DNA from: Mariniphaga sp964559175
GTDB taxonomy: Bacteria > Bacteroidota > Bacteroidia > Bacteroidales > Prolixibacteraceae
Assembly (NCBI GenBank): GCA_964559175.1
Contig: CAZLGT010000003.1
Coordinates: 78,804 to 142,803, forward strand
DNA: 64,000 nucleotides
Reading direction: 5' to 3'
Every line of letters begins with the position of its first letter. Position 1 is the stretch's first letter. Of the stretch, positions 36,486 to 44,745 are shown one piece after another. The position numbers and the translations under genes are program-made. The notes under the pieces were generated by a model. It saw only the letters and a list, made by a program, of their open reading frames with translations. It did not search any database and was not told the origin of the DNA.

Positions 36486-37432
36486 TTTAAAGGAAAAAAG
36501 AATTCAATTGAAAAGCCTTTGTTTTTTAATGTGGGCAGATGATATGTCCCGTTAAGCGATTTGGTGCGGGAAACGATGTTGTTAAATCCCATTCCCTGTG
36601 TTTTGCCGTTTTCTTCAGATACAGGTTCGTTAATGCCGGTGCCGTCATCTTCATAGTGAACAATGAATAATTTTCCTGCCGTTTTCATTTTCAGGTAAAC
36701 AGAATTGGGACTGGCATGTTTCAAACTGTTGTTCATCAGCTCTGAAACAATGCGATAACTGCTGATTTTCAATTCATCTGTTAAAAGGCCTTCCTCTATT
36801 TCCAAATTCAGCTGAACTTCTGTTTCAGTAGAAGAAAAGAGCTTTTCTGAAAAATCTTCTATTGCGGTTTTCAACCCGAAATTAATTAAGATATGAGGGC
36901 TCAGGTTATTGGAAATTTCTTTTAAGGCAATAATCGAATCGTCGGTTGCACGGTATGCATTTTCAATAATTTTCTGGTTTAAAGGATTGAGAGGGTCTGG
37001 TTTAATTGCGGTTAGCGACATTTTGATGGAAGACAATACCGGCGCAAGCCCGTCGTGTAATTCGCGGGCAATAATTTGTCGTGCTTTATCCTCCGCATTA
37101 ATCACTGCAGAAAGAATTTTTTGTTCATTTTCCTTTCTGATTTGATCAATCTGATTTTGAAGATTAAAAATTTCGCGGATAAATATAACTCCAATCAGCA
37201 TTAAAACTGAAATAAATACTGCTATCCAGGCGTTTATCTCATCCTGCGGAAATAGTTTCGTTTCCCAGAATAATGCCGAAAAATCGAATAGCCTTCTGAT
37301 GGCCATCAGCACAAATGCCATTGAAATCAGAATCCACGAAACATTATACCGGGTGCGTTTGATAAGGCTAATGGCATAAATAGTAGCAGCCAGTTGGATT
37401 AACATCGAAAAAAGTAAGGCATATTTTAACAT
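36482..37432 (-). CDS. sensor histidine kinase of the NarL/LuxR (HisKA_3) class
   Basis: This 316-residue protein has three membrane segments in the first 100 residues, with very little periplasmic sequence, so it probably senses a membrane or cytoplasmic signal. A short coiled coil (LQNQIDQIRKENEQKIL) leads to the phosphoacceptor motif ARELHDGLAPVLSSIKM and then a GHKL ATPase domain (SELMNNSLKHA, YEDDGTGI, GMGFNNIVSR). It pairs with the response regulator encoded in overlap downstream. Confidence 0.94.
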   Translation of the reverse strand: MLKYALLFSMLIQLAATIYAISLIKRTRYNVSWILISMAFVLMAIRRLFDFSALFWETKLFPQDEINAWIAVFISVLMLIGVIFIREIFNLQNQIDQIRKENEQKILSAVINAEDKARQIIARELHDGLAPVLSSIKMSLTAIKPDPLNPLNQKIIENAYRATDDSIIALKEISNNLSPHILINFGLKTAIEDFSEKLFSSTETEVQLNLEIEEGLLTDELKISSYRIVSELMNNSLKHASPNSVYLKMKTAGKLFIVHYEDDGTGINEPVSEENGKTQGMGFNNIVSRTKSLNGTYHLPTLKNKGFSIEFFFPLK

Positions 37433-37501
37433 GACCTTTGTTTTAAATCTTCAGTTTTACCTGAGCAGTTATCAAAAAAAAAAATTGCCGGTTCAGTTCC
37501 T

Positions 37502-37690
37502 TCAGGGTATTCTCACCCAAATTCGTTCATGCAAATAATAGATACCCGTTTGAATAGTCTGAAAAACGAAGGTAATAAAGAGGGATTGATTTGCATTTTT
37601 TGTGAACAAGTATGTTATAACCAACATCGATATAACGCATATTATGCGGTAGGAGATGGTTTTTAACAGACTTCTTTTTTTCGATTCCAT
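37502..37690 (-). CDS. DUF2061 small membrane protein
   Basis: This 62-residue protein has two helices (ISYRIICVISMLVITYLF and LFITFVFQTIQTGIYYLHE) and the basic KKRSLLKTISYR start typical of DUF2061. Family members are often encoded near sulfate-assimilation genes in Bacteroidota, from memory, but the function is unknown. It follows the GH92 gene by 11 bases and precedes the sensor kinase by 69. Confidence 0.87.
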   Translation of the reverse strand: MESKKRSLLKTISYRIICVISMLVITYLFTKNANQSLFITFVFQTIQTGIYYLHERIWVRIP

Positions 37691-37701
37691 AATTTTTCAA
37701 T

Positions 37702-39936
37702 TTAATAAACCACCGATTTCGGCCGGTTCTCCATAGCCTTGCCAAACTCCTGATTCGGTGTATTTCCCATCACAAAAACCAGTTCGCCGCCCTGTTCGAT
37801 GTCTTTATGGGTGATGAACGTTTTTTCATAAGGCTGTCCGTTTAGTTTTGCCGACTGGATATAAATGTTTGCTTTGCTGTTGTTCTCAGCAACAACTTTA
37901 AAGGTCTTTCCTTCCGGCAACTGAATTTCTGCCTCGTCGAACAACGGACTACCAAATACATACGCACCGTTGGCCGGGTTTACCGGGTAAAAGCCCATGG
38001 ATGAAAAAACGTACCAAGCCGACATCTGGCCGCAGTCTTCGTTACCGCACAGTCCGTCGGGCTGGTCGGTGTACATAGTGGTGCAAATTTCCCGCACTTT
38101 TTCGGCCGATTTCCATTGCTGACCCACCCAGGCATACAGGTAAGTGGTATGGTGGCTTGGCTCATTGCCGTGGGCATACTGGCCAATCAGTCCGGTGATG
38201 TCAGCCGAGGCGCCTTCCACCTGCGTTGAAGGAATGGTGAACAGGCTGTCGAGTTTGGTAACAAACGCTTCCTCGCTGCCAAAAAGTTCGATTAAGCCTT
38301 CCACATCGTGCGGCACCAGCCAGGTGTATTGCCAGGCATTGCCTTCGCAGAAATCGTCTTCGCGGTGTTGAGAAAAAATGGGGCTGAACGGAGTGCGCCA
38401 CGATTCGTCGCTCATTTTTCCCCGCATAAAACCGGTCGTTTCGTCAAAGTAATTCTGGTAATATTTTGACCGCTTGCCAAAATACGCTGCATCTTCGGTT
38501 TTTCCCATTGCTGTGGCCATAGCTGCAATGGCCCAGTCGTCGATGGCATATTCCATGGCACGTGCCACCGATTCCACCTGCGAATCAGCCGGAATAAATC
38601 CCTGTGATTTCACGTAATCCAGTCCGCGTTCGTCGAGCATAGCCGAGGTCTTCATGGCTTCAAAAGCAAGTTCGGCATCAAACCCGCGAAATCCTTTCAG
38701 GTAAGCATCGGCAATTACCGGAACAGCGGAATAGCCCACCATGGTGTTGGTTTCGTTGCCGTGGAGGTGCCAAATGGGCAGTTTGCCCTGCTGCTGGTAA
38801 ATGGCCAGCATGGAGTTGATAAAGTCGTTCACACGTTCCTTCTGCACCAGCGTAAAAAGCGGATGTGCTGCCCGATAGGTGTCCCACAGCGAAAAGGTGG
38901 TGTAGGTTTCGTAGCCCGGGTCGGGTTTTACTTCCCGGTTGGCGCCGCGATACTCGCCGGTAACGTCGTTAAACAGCGATGGGGCAATCATGGTGTGGTA
39001 AAGCGCTGTGTAAAAGGTGCGTTTATCGGCCAGGCTTTCGGTTTCAATTCTGATTTTAGCCAGCTTGCTGTTCCAATTTTCTTTGGCATCTGCCAATACG
39101 CCATCGAAATCCCAGTGGTTCAGTTCTGCTGAAAGATTGGCTTTTGCGCCTTCGGTACTAACCGGAGAAATTCCGGTTTTGGCCAGCAATTCGCCGGCGT
39201 TTTTAAAACCGATGAGCACAGTAACCACGCCCTGTTGTTCATTGGAAGCCAGGATTTCAAACTGTTCGATTTCTTTTGAAAATTCGGTGTGGAAAAATAC
39301 CCGCTGGTCTCTGGCCCAGCCGCGCGACATCCGGTGACCCCGAATGCTGTTGTTGTCCACCTGTTCAACCAGTCCATCGGTGAGCATATCCCAACCGGTG
39401 CCGTATTTCAAATCAACAATCACAAACGAATTTTCTCCGGAATTGTACTTGTATTTATGAAATCCCACCCGTTCGGTAGTGGTAAGTTCTGCATCGATGT
39501 TGTAGCGTTCCACATGAACGTAATAGTAACCGGGCTCCACTGCTTCGCGATCGTGCGAATAGGTCGATTTCCAGTTGTAAGCCGAATCTTTGTCAACCTC
39601 CGGATTATAGGCATCTGAAACCGGCATGAAAACGATGTCGCCCAAATCGCCGATGCCTGTGCCGCTGAGGTGGGTGTGTGCAAAACCGATAAGAATAGAG
39701 TCGGAATAATGATACCCCGAGCACCAGTCCCAGCCCTGTGTTTCGTTGTTCGGCCCCAGCTGAACAGCCCCAAACGGCACGCTGGCGCCAACAAACACAT
39801 GGCCGTGGTAATCGCTTCCAATGTAAGGATCCACAAATTGGGTGTAATCCGTTTCCTGAACCGTTTTTTCCTGCACCTGGCATGAAAATACAAAAAGCAC
39901 TGCCGCGATAAAGAAGACTGTTTTATATACTTTCAT
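37702..39936 (-). CDS. GH92 family alpha-mannosidase, lipoprotein
   Basis: This 744-residue lipoprotein (VLFVFSCQVQ) has the GH92 N-terminal beta domain (YTQFVDPYIGSDYHGHVFVGASVPFG-type start) and an (alpha/alpha)6 barrel. The family motifs are EGNAWQY with the probable catalytic acid Glu531, HGNEPSHHTTYLY and GNEDCGQMSAWY. GH92 enzymes are calcium-dependent inverting exo-alpha-mannosidases acting on N-glycans or yeast mannan. The exact linkage is uncertain. It has no SusCD nearby. Upstream is a DUF1080 hydrolase, 106 bases away across a hairpin. Confidence 0.93.
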   Translation of the reverse strand: MKVYKTVFFIAAVLFVFSCQVQEKTVQETDYTQFVDPYIGSDYHGHVFVGASVPFGAVQLGPNNETQGWDWCSGYHYSDSILIGFAHTHLSGTGIGDLGDIVFMPVSDAYNPEVDKDSAYNWKSTYSHDREAVEPGYYYVHVERYNIDAELTTTERVGFHKYKYNSGENSFVIVDLKYGTGWDMLTDGLVEQVDNNSIRGHRMSRGWARDQRVFFHTEFSKEIEQFEILASNEQQGVVTVLIGFKNAGELLAKTGISPVSTEGAKANLSAELNHWDFDGVLADAKENWNSKLAKIRIETESLADKRTFYTALYHTMIAPSLFNDVTGEYRGANREVKPDPGYETYTTFSLWDTYRAAHPLFTLVQKERVNDFINSMLAIYQQQGKLPIWHLHGNETNTMVGYSAVPVIADAYLKGFRGFDAELAFEAMKTSAMLDERGLDYVKSQGFIPADSQVESVARAMEYAIDDWAIAAMATAMGKTEDAAYFGKRSKYYQNYFDETTGFMRGKMSDESWRTPFSPIFSQHREDDFCEGNAWQYTWLVPHDVEGLIELFGSEEAFVTKLDSLFTIPSTQVEGASADITGLIGQYAHGNEPSHHTTYLYAWVGQQWKSAEKVREICTTMYTDQPDGLCGNEDCGQMSAWYVFSSMGFYPVNPANGAYVFGSPLFDEAEIQLPEGKTFKVVAENNSKANIYIQSAKLNGQPYEKTFITHKDIEQGGELVFVMGNTPNQEFGKAMENRPKSVVY

Positions 39937-39960
39937 TTGTTATTGTTTTAAAAAGCGGAA

Positions 39961-40000
39961 GTCCGTTCAGTTATTCATTTTTTCTGAATAAAAAACGGAC
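39961..40000 (-). terminator. hairpin between the DUF1080 and GH92 genes
   Basis: Two nested stems, GTCCGTT with AACGGAC (39961-39967, 39994-40000) and TTATTCA with TGAATAA (39971-39977, 39985-39991), surround a 7-base loop. It lies just after the DUF1080 stop on the minus strand. It could terminate that transcript or regulate the following GH92. Confidence 0.4.
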
Positions 40001-40042
40001 ATCCGTATAAGAAAATTTTAAATGTTTTTCAACCAGAATCTG

Positions 40043-40780
40043 CTAAAGTTCTCGGATTTTAATATTCCTGAACCAAACCGTATAACCGTGGTCCTGCAAT
40101 CCGATGTAACCTTCTTTTGCTATGCCTTCGGTAAACCCGGGGAAATTTTTGAATTTGCTGTTTTCAACAAGCTCGTCCCACTCGGGAGTCCAGTGAGTAT
40201 AGGTAACCACTTCGGTGCCGTTCATACTTACCGATGCTTTTCCGTCTTTTACTTTGATAACACAGGTATTCCATTGCCCGGCCGGATTAACGGTTTTCGG
40301 GTCGGCAGCAATCATGTCGTACAGCGAACCGGCCAAATGGGTGTCGATTTTGTTGTCGGTGGCATTTTCGTTGTCGAGCACCTGAATTTCGGGTGCTGCA
40401 TAGTAAATGGGTTTGCCCGGTTCTTCCTTTACGTAATAGAAAATTCCTGAATTGGCCATATCTCCTGCTTTCCAGTCGATGGATAACTCAAAATTTTTAA
40501 ATTCCCGGTCACTGAAAATGATATCGCCCCCTGCACCATGACCGGGGTTTCTTCCTTCGCCCAGGAAAACCTTCATAGCGCTGTCTTCGATGGTCCAGTT
40601 GGCAGGCATGGTTTCGCCGGCATACTGGCGCCACCCTTTGAAATTTTTACCGTTGAAAAGCAACTCCCAACCGGCTTTTTTTTCCTCTTTCGAAAGTTTG
40701 TTTGCTTTTTGAGCTGAAGTAGTTGCTGTGGTTAAAAACAGCGCTGAAATAATCAAAGCTGAAAAAATGTTTCTGGTCAT
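40043..40780 (-). CDS. secreted DUF1080 family hydrolase (3-keto-disaccharide hydrolase type)
   Basis: I use ATG 40780 (MTRNIFSALIISALFL), giving 245 residues with a clear signal peptide ending TTSAQ. The frame extends a further 17 codons. The protein is a concanavalin-like jelly roll: GWELLFNGKNFKGWRQYAGE, NFELSIDWKAGDMANSGIFYY, APEIQVLDN and GYIGLQDHGYTVWFRNIKIREL. Some relatives hydrolyse 3-ketoglycosides. Substrate here is not known. The gene precedes a GH92 gene on the same strand. Confidence 0.88.
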   Translation of the reverse strand: MTRNIFSALIISALFLTTATTSAQKANKLSKEEKKAGWELLFNGKNFKGWRQYAGETMPANWTIEDSAMKVFLGEGRNPGHGAGGDIIFSDREFKNFELSIDWKAGDMANSGIFYYVKEEPGKPIYYAAPEIQVLDNENATDNKIDTHLAGSLYDMIAADPKTVNPAGQWNTCVIKVKDGKASVSMNGTEVVTYTHWTPEWDELVENSKFKNFPGFTEGIAKEGYIGLQDHGYTVWFRNIKIREL

Positions 40781-40881
40781 AATGTAATTTTTTTGCTCCC
40801 TCGAGCATGTGTTAATAATATGTTTAATCAATTAAAGGTGCGAATATAATAAATTGCCGCCAACACCCCAAGCAGACCATC

Positions 40882-41457
40882 CTATTTTCCTTTCCGCCAC
40901 CTGTGAACTGCGGCTTTAACAGGGAAAACACCGTGGCTGACTGATTTTACATCTTCGATGGAATAAAACGCTTTGGGATTAGTGGTTTTAACAATGTTTT
41001 CCACTTTTTGTATCTCATTCCGTTTAATAATGCTGTAAATAATACTTACATTTTCGCTGCTTCCTTTGGCATCGTGGTGGGTAATTCCATACCCGGCATT
41101 TTTAAGGTTTTGAATCAGTTCCGTGGCGCTTCTGCGGGTTATAATCTGAATTTTAACAATTCCCATAGCCAGGCGTTCTTCAATAATTAGCCCGATGTAG
41201 TTTCCGGTGGCAAAACCTGCCGCATAAGCAAAGTAGCAGGCCCAGTTGTCCAGGTTTTCAAATATGCGGGAAATGGCCAGCAGCCAAATCAGAATTTCGA
41301 AAAAACCAAGCAAGGGCGCCCATATCTTCTGCCCTTTGGATACCATAACTATTCGAATGGTGCCAATGGTCACATCCAGTATTCGCGAAACGAATATCAG
41401 GAAAGGCAAAAGAAAGTAGGTGAAAAAGTTTGTGTCGAAAAAAGTATCTGCAAGCAT
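40882..41457 (-). CDS. DUF2179/UPF0316 family membrane protein
   Basis: This 191-residue protein has three N-terminal membrane helices (TYFLLPFLIFVSRILDVTIGTIRI, then ILIWLLAISRI and AYAAGFATGNYIGLIIE) and a cytoplasmic DUF2179 domain (VKIQIITRRSATELIQNLK, HDAKGSSENVSIIYSII, NPKAFYSIEDVKSV). The family is conserved in Firmicutes and Bacteroidota and is of unknown function. DUF2179 domains may bind a small ligand. It ends 102 bases before the DUF1080 start region and is probably independently transcribed. Confidence 0.88.
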   Translation of the reverse strand: MLADTFFDTNFFTYFLLPFLIFVSRILDVTIGTIRIVMVSKGQKIWAPLLGFFEILIWLLAISRIFENLDNWACYFAYAAGFATGNYIGLIIEERLAMGIVKIQIITRRSATELIQNLKNAGYGITHHDAKGSSENVSIIYSIIKRNEIQKVENIVKTTNPKAFYSIEDVKSVSHGVFPVKAAVHRWRKGK

Positions 41458-41474
41458 CGTTCTAAAATTTTTTG

Positions 41475-41482
41475 CAAAAGTA
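41475..41482 (-). promoter_or_regulatory. -7 promoter element of the DUF2179 gene
   Basis: On the minus strand, 41482-41475 reads TACTTTTG, a full TAnnTTTG match, about 18 bases upstream of the ATG at 41457. The -33 position has only CCTG. The rest of the 41458-41691 gap shows nothing else that I can support. Confidence 0.42.
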
Positions 41483-41691
41483 TAAAATTGCCCTGTAATA
41501 ACAGGAATATAATTTAAACAGAAATTTTATTATCCAAAGTATGTTGATGTGTTTGATTTCTAAGTAACTTTTTTGTCCTATTCAAAAAAACATTGCGATT
41601 ATGTTGTAATAAGTTGCAATTTTGTCTTCTGGTTTCAATTTTAAGGATAAAAGCAGAGATGATTAGCATAACAAACATTTAAAATAGCAAA

Positions 41692-42222
41692 ATGGCACTG
41701 GCAGTAGTAAATTATCCAACTTTTACCCCAAAGGATTATCAATGGATTCAGTCGGTTCGCGAAAAGCACGATAAACTGTTTTATGGAGTGGTAAATCCGC
41801 ATTTCACGTTGGTTTTTCCAACCGAAAACATTTCATTTGAATCGCTTTCCAAACACATCCAAAAAGTGGCTGAAAAATTTGAGCCCTTTGAATTTGTTAT
41901 CCGTTGTGCAACAGTGGGCGATCCGGATTTTATGGACCACGCACATCTGTTTTTGATTCCTGATGAAGGTTTCAGTAAGATTGTAAAACTGCACGATGCA
42001 TTTTACCGGGGACCACTGGAACCGGAACTCCGGCCCGACCTTCCGTTTATTCCGCACATTGGAATTGCCAGTTTGCCCAAACCTGAAGCGTGCAAGAAAC
42101 TGGCGGATGAACTAAACGCACAGAATTTTGAAATACGCGGGAAGGTCGAAACACTCGATATTATCCGGTACGATGGGGTGACTGTTGAGTCGGTTCGTCA
42201 AATTGGTCTGTCCTACATCTGA
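41692..42222 (+). CDS. 2H phosphoesterase (2'-5' RNA ligase family)
   Basis: This 176-residue protein has the two catalytic HxT/S-type motifs of the 2H superfamily, HFTLVFP at residues about 39-45 and HIGIASL at about 122-128. The usual spacing of roughly 80 residues is kept. The second motif has Ile where Thr or Ser is common, so activity is uncertain. Cellular substrates of this bacterial group (2',3'-cyclic or linear nucleotides, RNA ends) are not settled. It stands alone with 219 bases before the next gene. Confidence 0.85.
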   Translation: MALAVVNYPTFTPKDYQWIQSVREKHDKLFYGVVNPHFTLVFPTENISFESLSKHIQKVAEKFEPFEFVIRCATVGDPDFMDHAHLFLIPDEGFSKIVKLHDAFYRGPLEPELRPDLPFIPHIGIASLPKPEACKKLADELNAQNFEIRGKVETLDIIRYDGVTVESVRQIGLSYI

Positions 42223-42292
42223 ATACGTAAAAATTTCTATTATCAAACTAATATGCCGAAATAGTTTGTTTGGTAGTTGTGGTGTTTGCCTT

Positions 42293-42358
42293 AATCCTGG
42301 AGGGATTACATGTCTATAGAAATATTATTGGTGCAATGTTCGTGCGACTCCTGGAGTC
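42293..42358. repeat. candidate interspersed palindromic repeat
   Basis: AATCC-TGGAG-GGATT at 42293-42307 is followed by a perfect palindrome around one base, GACTCCTGGAGTC (42346-42358). This arrangement of small mirrored motifs about 40 bases apart resembles dispersed elements in related genomes. That comparison is from memory only. Confidence 0.3.
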
Positions 42359-42441
42359 AAACAAACAGCAAAAGCACCAGTTCACTTCGTTGGTTTAAAA
42401 TTTTCTGGTAGCTTTGTTTTTTGAAAAAAAGCTGAAAAGAT

Positions 42442-43824
42442 TTGAAAAGAAAGCTCTGCATTTTTTGGGTGTTGATTACCTTTTTGTTTCGCGTAGATGC
42501 GCAACAGGTTAATTCTGCCGACTTCCGGTGGGGAAACGGTTTTTACTACAACCTGGATGTGGGCGAAAGCTTTACATTTAACCAGGTGGAAGTAAAACTG
42601 TTGAAAGTTGAAAATCACTACAACCAGCTGAAAATAGGGGAGGATACCCTCTGGCTGAAAGTGGCCCGCCGCACGTTGCCTGAGGAACTGAGAGGCGTTC
42701 GTGTTTTTGTGGCCGATAATAAACATGTAAAAGCACTGGAATCCGGCGAACAGGCGCACAATCTTTTAACCAAAGATGCACTGGTTTGCATCAGTGAGTT
42801 GAATCGTCCGCTGCTCGATCCGTCCAGCTATTCTTTTCCGGTAAGCTTTAACGACGGTTATGTGTGGAGTGCTGAAGAAGACAACTACCTGTTTTCTTTT
42901 TTGCCGGTGGATAAAAAAGCGGAAAATAGGGAATACCAATCGTTTCCGGGAATCGGATTCGATTTGCACGATGCCCGTGGGCTTCAAAAGCACTGGCTGG
43001 CTGCCATCGAAAACAGCCGCGTTGTGTGGATAGAAAATCAACCTTCCGGCAGCCTGGCAAATTCGGTGTGCCTGCTGCTGCAAAGCGATTCTCAACCCGA
43101 TATATACTACGTTTACAACGGTTTATACAACAGAAACCTGCTGGTAAAAAAAGGTCAGAACCTGATGGCCGGGGAACTGATTGGCACTGCCTGGGGCAAC
43201 AGAAACTGGGGGCATTTGCATTTTGCCGTAATCCGTTCTGATACAGAACCACTTCCCGAAAACTGTTTTCATCGGGTTGTGAATGGTTTTCCCCAGGTTT
43301 ACGGACTCTACTTTCCGGATGGTCGGGACCGGAGGCAATTTTTTACCCGCGGAAGAATTCATTTCGGACTGCCTGAATACCTGAACGGGAACAGGAAAAA
43401 TGTGCAGGCTTATGAAAATTATTCCGGGAAAGGCTGGGTAATGGGCAGATGGAATACAACCGACCGGGTGGAGTATGTAACCAGCGGCACTTCAGGAAAT
43501 GCACGTCTGAAAAAGGTGCTGTTTGAAGGAACGCCGGCTCAATGCAGAAACCCCCAAAATTATTTCGACTATCAAATAACTGTGAGAAACGGAACCTACC
43601 GCATTCGGGCAAGGGTGGGCGATTTGTATTTGCAGTCGTGGCAAAAGATTGAGTTTGGAGGCGTGGCTTCTGTCACCAAATCGTTGGAAGCCGGCGAAAC
43701 CGACTGGACTGGCGAGCGTGTGGTAAAAGTAACCGATGGTACTTTGAATGTGAGGATTTATACTGACCCTGAAAACAAAAAAGCAGCCGGTTTGAGCGAG
43801 ATTGTTTTTCAGCGGGCGTATTGA
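42442..43824 (+). CDS. secreted degenerate M23-like protein with C-terminal beta domain
   Basis: This 460-residue protein uses a TTG start, because no ATG precedes the signal peptide (WVLITFLFRVDAQ). Residues about 180-280 resemble M23 metallopeptidases: FPGIGFDLHD, then YNGLYNRNLLVKKGQNLMAGELIG and GHLHFAV. The last contains the HxH zinc motif, but the first His-containing motif (HxGxD) is changed to FPGIG, so catalysis is doubtful. The last 130 residues form a malectin- or CBM-like beta domain (YRIRARVGDLYLQSWQKIEF). Function is unknown, perhaps peptidoglycan or glycan binding. Confidence 0.7.
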   Translation: MKRKLCIFWVLITFLFRVDAQQVNSADFRWGNGFYYNLDVGESFTFNQVEVKLLKVENHYNQLKIGEDTLWLKVARRTLPEELRGVRVFVADNKHVKALESGEQAHNLLTKDALVCISELNRPLLDPSSYSFPVSFNDGYVWSAEEDNYLFSFLPVDKKAENREYQSFPGIGFDLHDARGLQKHWLAAIENSRVVWIENQPSGSLANSVCLLLQSDSQPDIYYVYNGLYNRNLLVKKGQNLMAGELIGTAWGNRNWGHLHFAVIRSDTEPLPENCFHRVVNGFPQVYGLYFPDGRDRRQFFTRGRIHFGLPEYLNGNRKNVQAYENYSGKGWVMGRWNTTDRVEYVTSGTSGNARLKKVLFEGTPAQCRNPQNYFDYQITVRNGTYRIRARVGDLYLQSWQKIEFGGVASVTKSLEAGETDWTGERVVKVTDGTLNVRIYTDPENKKAAGLSEIVFQRAY

Positions 43825-43881
43825 AAATTTCTGCTGTTGCACTGCGTAGGAAAGATTGTTTTTATATTTCACAAATAATAT

Positions 43882-43912
43882 TTTGAAAAAACAGGAAGTT
43901 CTGTTAAACTTG
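43882..43912 (+). promoter_or_regulatory. promoter of the lipocalin-like gene at 43963
   Basis: TTTG at 43882-43885, a 19-base spacer and TAAACTTG at 43905-43912 (one mismatch to TAnnTTTG). It gives a leader of about 45 bases. Confidence 0.5.
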
Positions 43913-43962
43913 TAAGCGTTTTAATGTTCTAATATTCAATTTTTAACTAAAAACCAATACAA

Positions 43963-44430
43963 ATGAAAAAAGTAGTTTTTCTTTTTACCGCAATTCTTCT
44001 GGCGGTAATGGTTTCTGCCCAGGGAACCGATTTTTCAGGAAAATGGAAACTGAACAGTTCGAAAAGTAAACTGAATGCCGATTTTTCCTTTGCGCCTCAA
44101 GAAGTTGTTATTCAGCAAAATGGAAATAACATGAATGTGGAAAAACATTCCAGCTTTCAGGGAAACGATTTTACCACCAGCGATAAATTTACGCTTGATG
44201 GAGAAGAGTGTGTGAACGAAGGCTGGCAGGGGTCGAAGAAGAAATCGACTGCCGTTTGGTCAGCCGATAAAAAAGTGCTTACCATAACCTCGAAAATTCC
44301 CGGACCGGATGGCGGCGACATGACCGTTACCGAAATCTTTAAAATGGATGGCAGCAATTTGATCATTGAATCCAGGGCATCCTCATCGTATGGTGATTTG
44401 AATGAAACGATGGCCTACGACAAACAGTGA
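43963..44430 (+). CDS. small secreted lipocalin-like protein
   Basis: This 155-residue protein has a signal peptide at residues 1-19 (LFTAILLAVMVSAQ). Repeated beta strands follow: FSGKWKLNSSKS, VVIQQNGNNMNVEKH, FTTSDKFTLDGEE, STAVWSADKKVLTITSK and VTEIFKMDGSNLIIES. This pattern is typical of secreted lipocalin-type proteins common in Bacteroidota, whose ligands are mostly unknown. It has its own promoter and a terminator-like hairpin, so it is monocistronic. Confidence 0.82.
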   Translation: MKKVVFLFTAILLAVMVSAQGTDFSGKWKLNSSKSKLNADFSFAPQEVVIQQNGNNMNVEKHSSFQGNDFTTSDKFTLDGEECVNEGWQGSKKKSTAVWSADKKVLTITSKIPGPDGGDMTVTEIFKMDGSNLIIESRASSSYGDLNETMAYDKQ

Positions 44431-44464
44431 AACCCAAAATAACTCCCTGGCTCCATCTTAATCA

Positions 44465-44490
44465 GGTCTGAAAAACAATCTTTTCAGGCC
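44465..44490 (+). terminator. Rho-independent-type terminator after the lipocalin-like gene
   Basis: GGTCTGAAAA (44465-44474) and TTTTCAGGCC (44481-44490) form a 10-bp stem with one G-T pair and a 6-base loop. It starts 35 bases after the stop codon. Confidence 0.6.
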
Positions 44491-44502
44491 GTTGTGCTGT
44501 AG

Positions 44503-44616
44503 CAGATTTATATTATTCCCTCAAAAAAACTGGTAGCGGTGCGTATGGGCTTTGGAACGAATAACTTCAGCATGAACGATTTTTTACGCGAAGTGATTGA
44601 AGCCCTGCCGGATTAG
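44503..44616 (+). pseudogene. C-terminal fragment of a serine hydrolase (class C beta-lactamase-like)
   Basis: Translation gives QIYIIPSKKLVAVRMGFGTN, then NDFLREVIEALPD and a stop. The pattern IPSKxLVxVRxG followed by FLxEVIEAL is the usual end of beta-lactamase-related serine hydrolases. A stop at 44500-44502 precedes it and no upstream part remains. The remainder of the 44431-44745 gap holds only the hairpin at 44465-44490. Confidence 0.6.
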
Positions 44617-44745
44617 GGAATGCTGATACAACTTTTTGCTGTGAAGAGGTAAAGGAGGTTTTTACTGTCATATCCGCATGGTTTTTTAGTTGGTTTATTT
44701 TTTGATGGTTTTATTTTTTTGTCGGTTTGAAAAGAAAATACAGTT

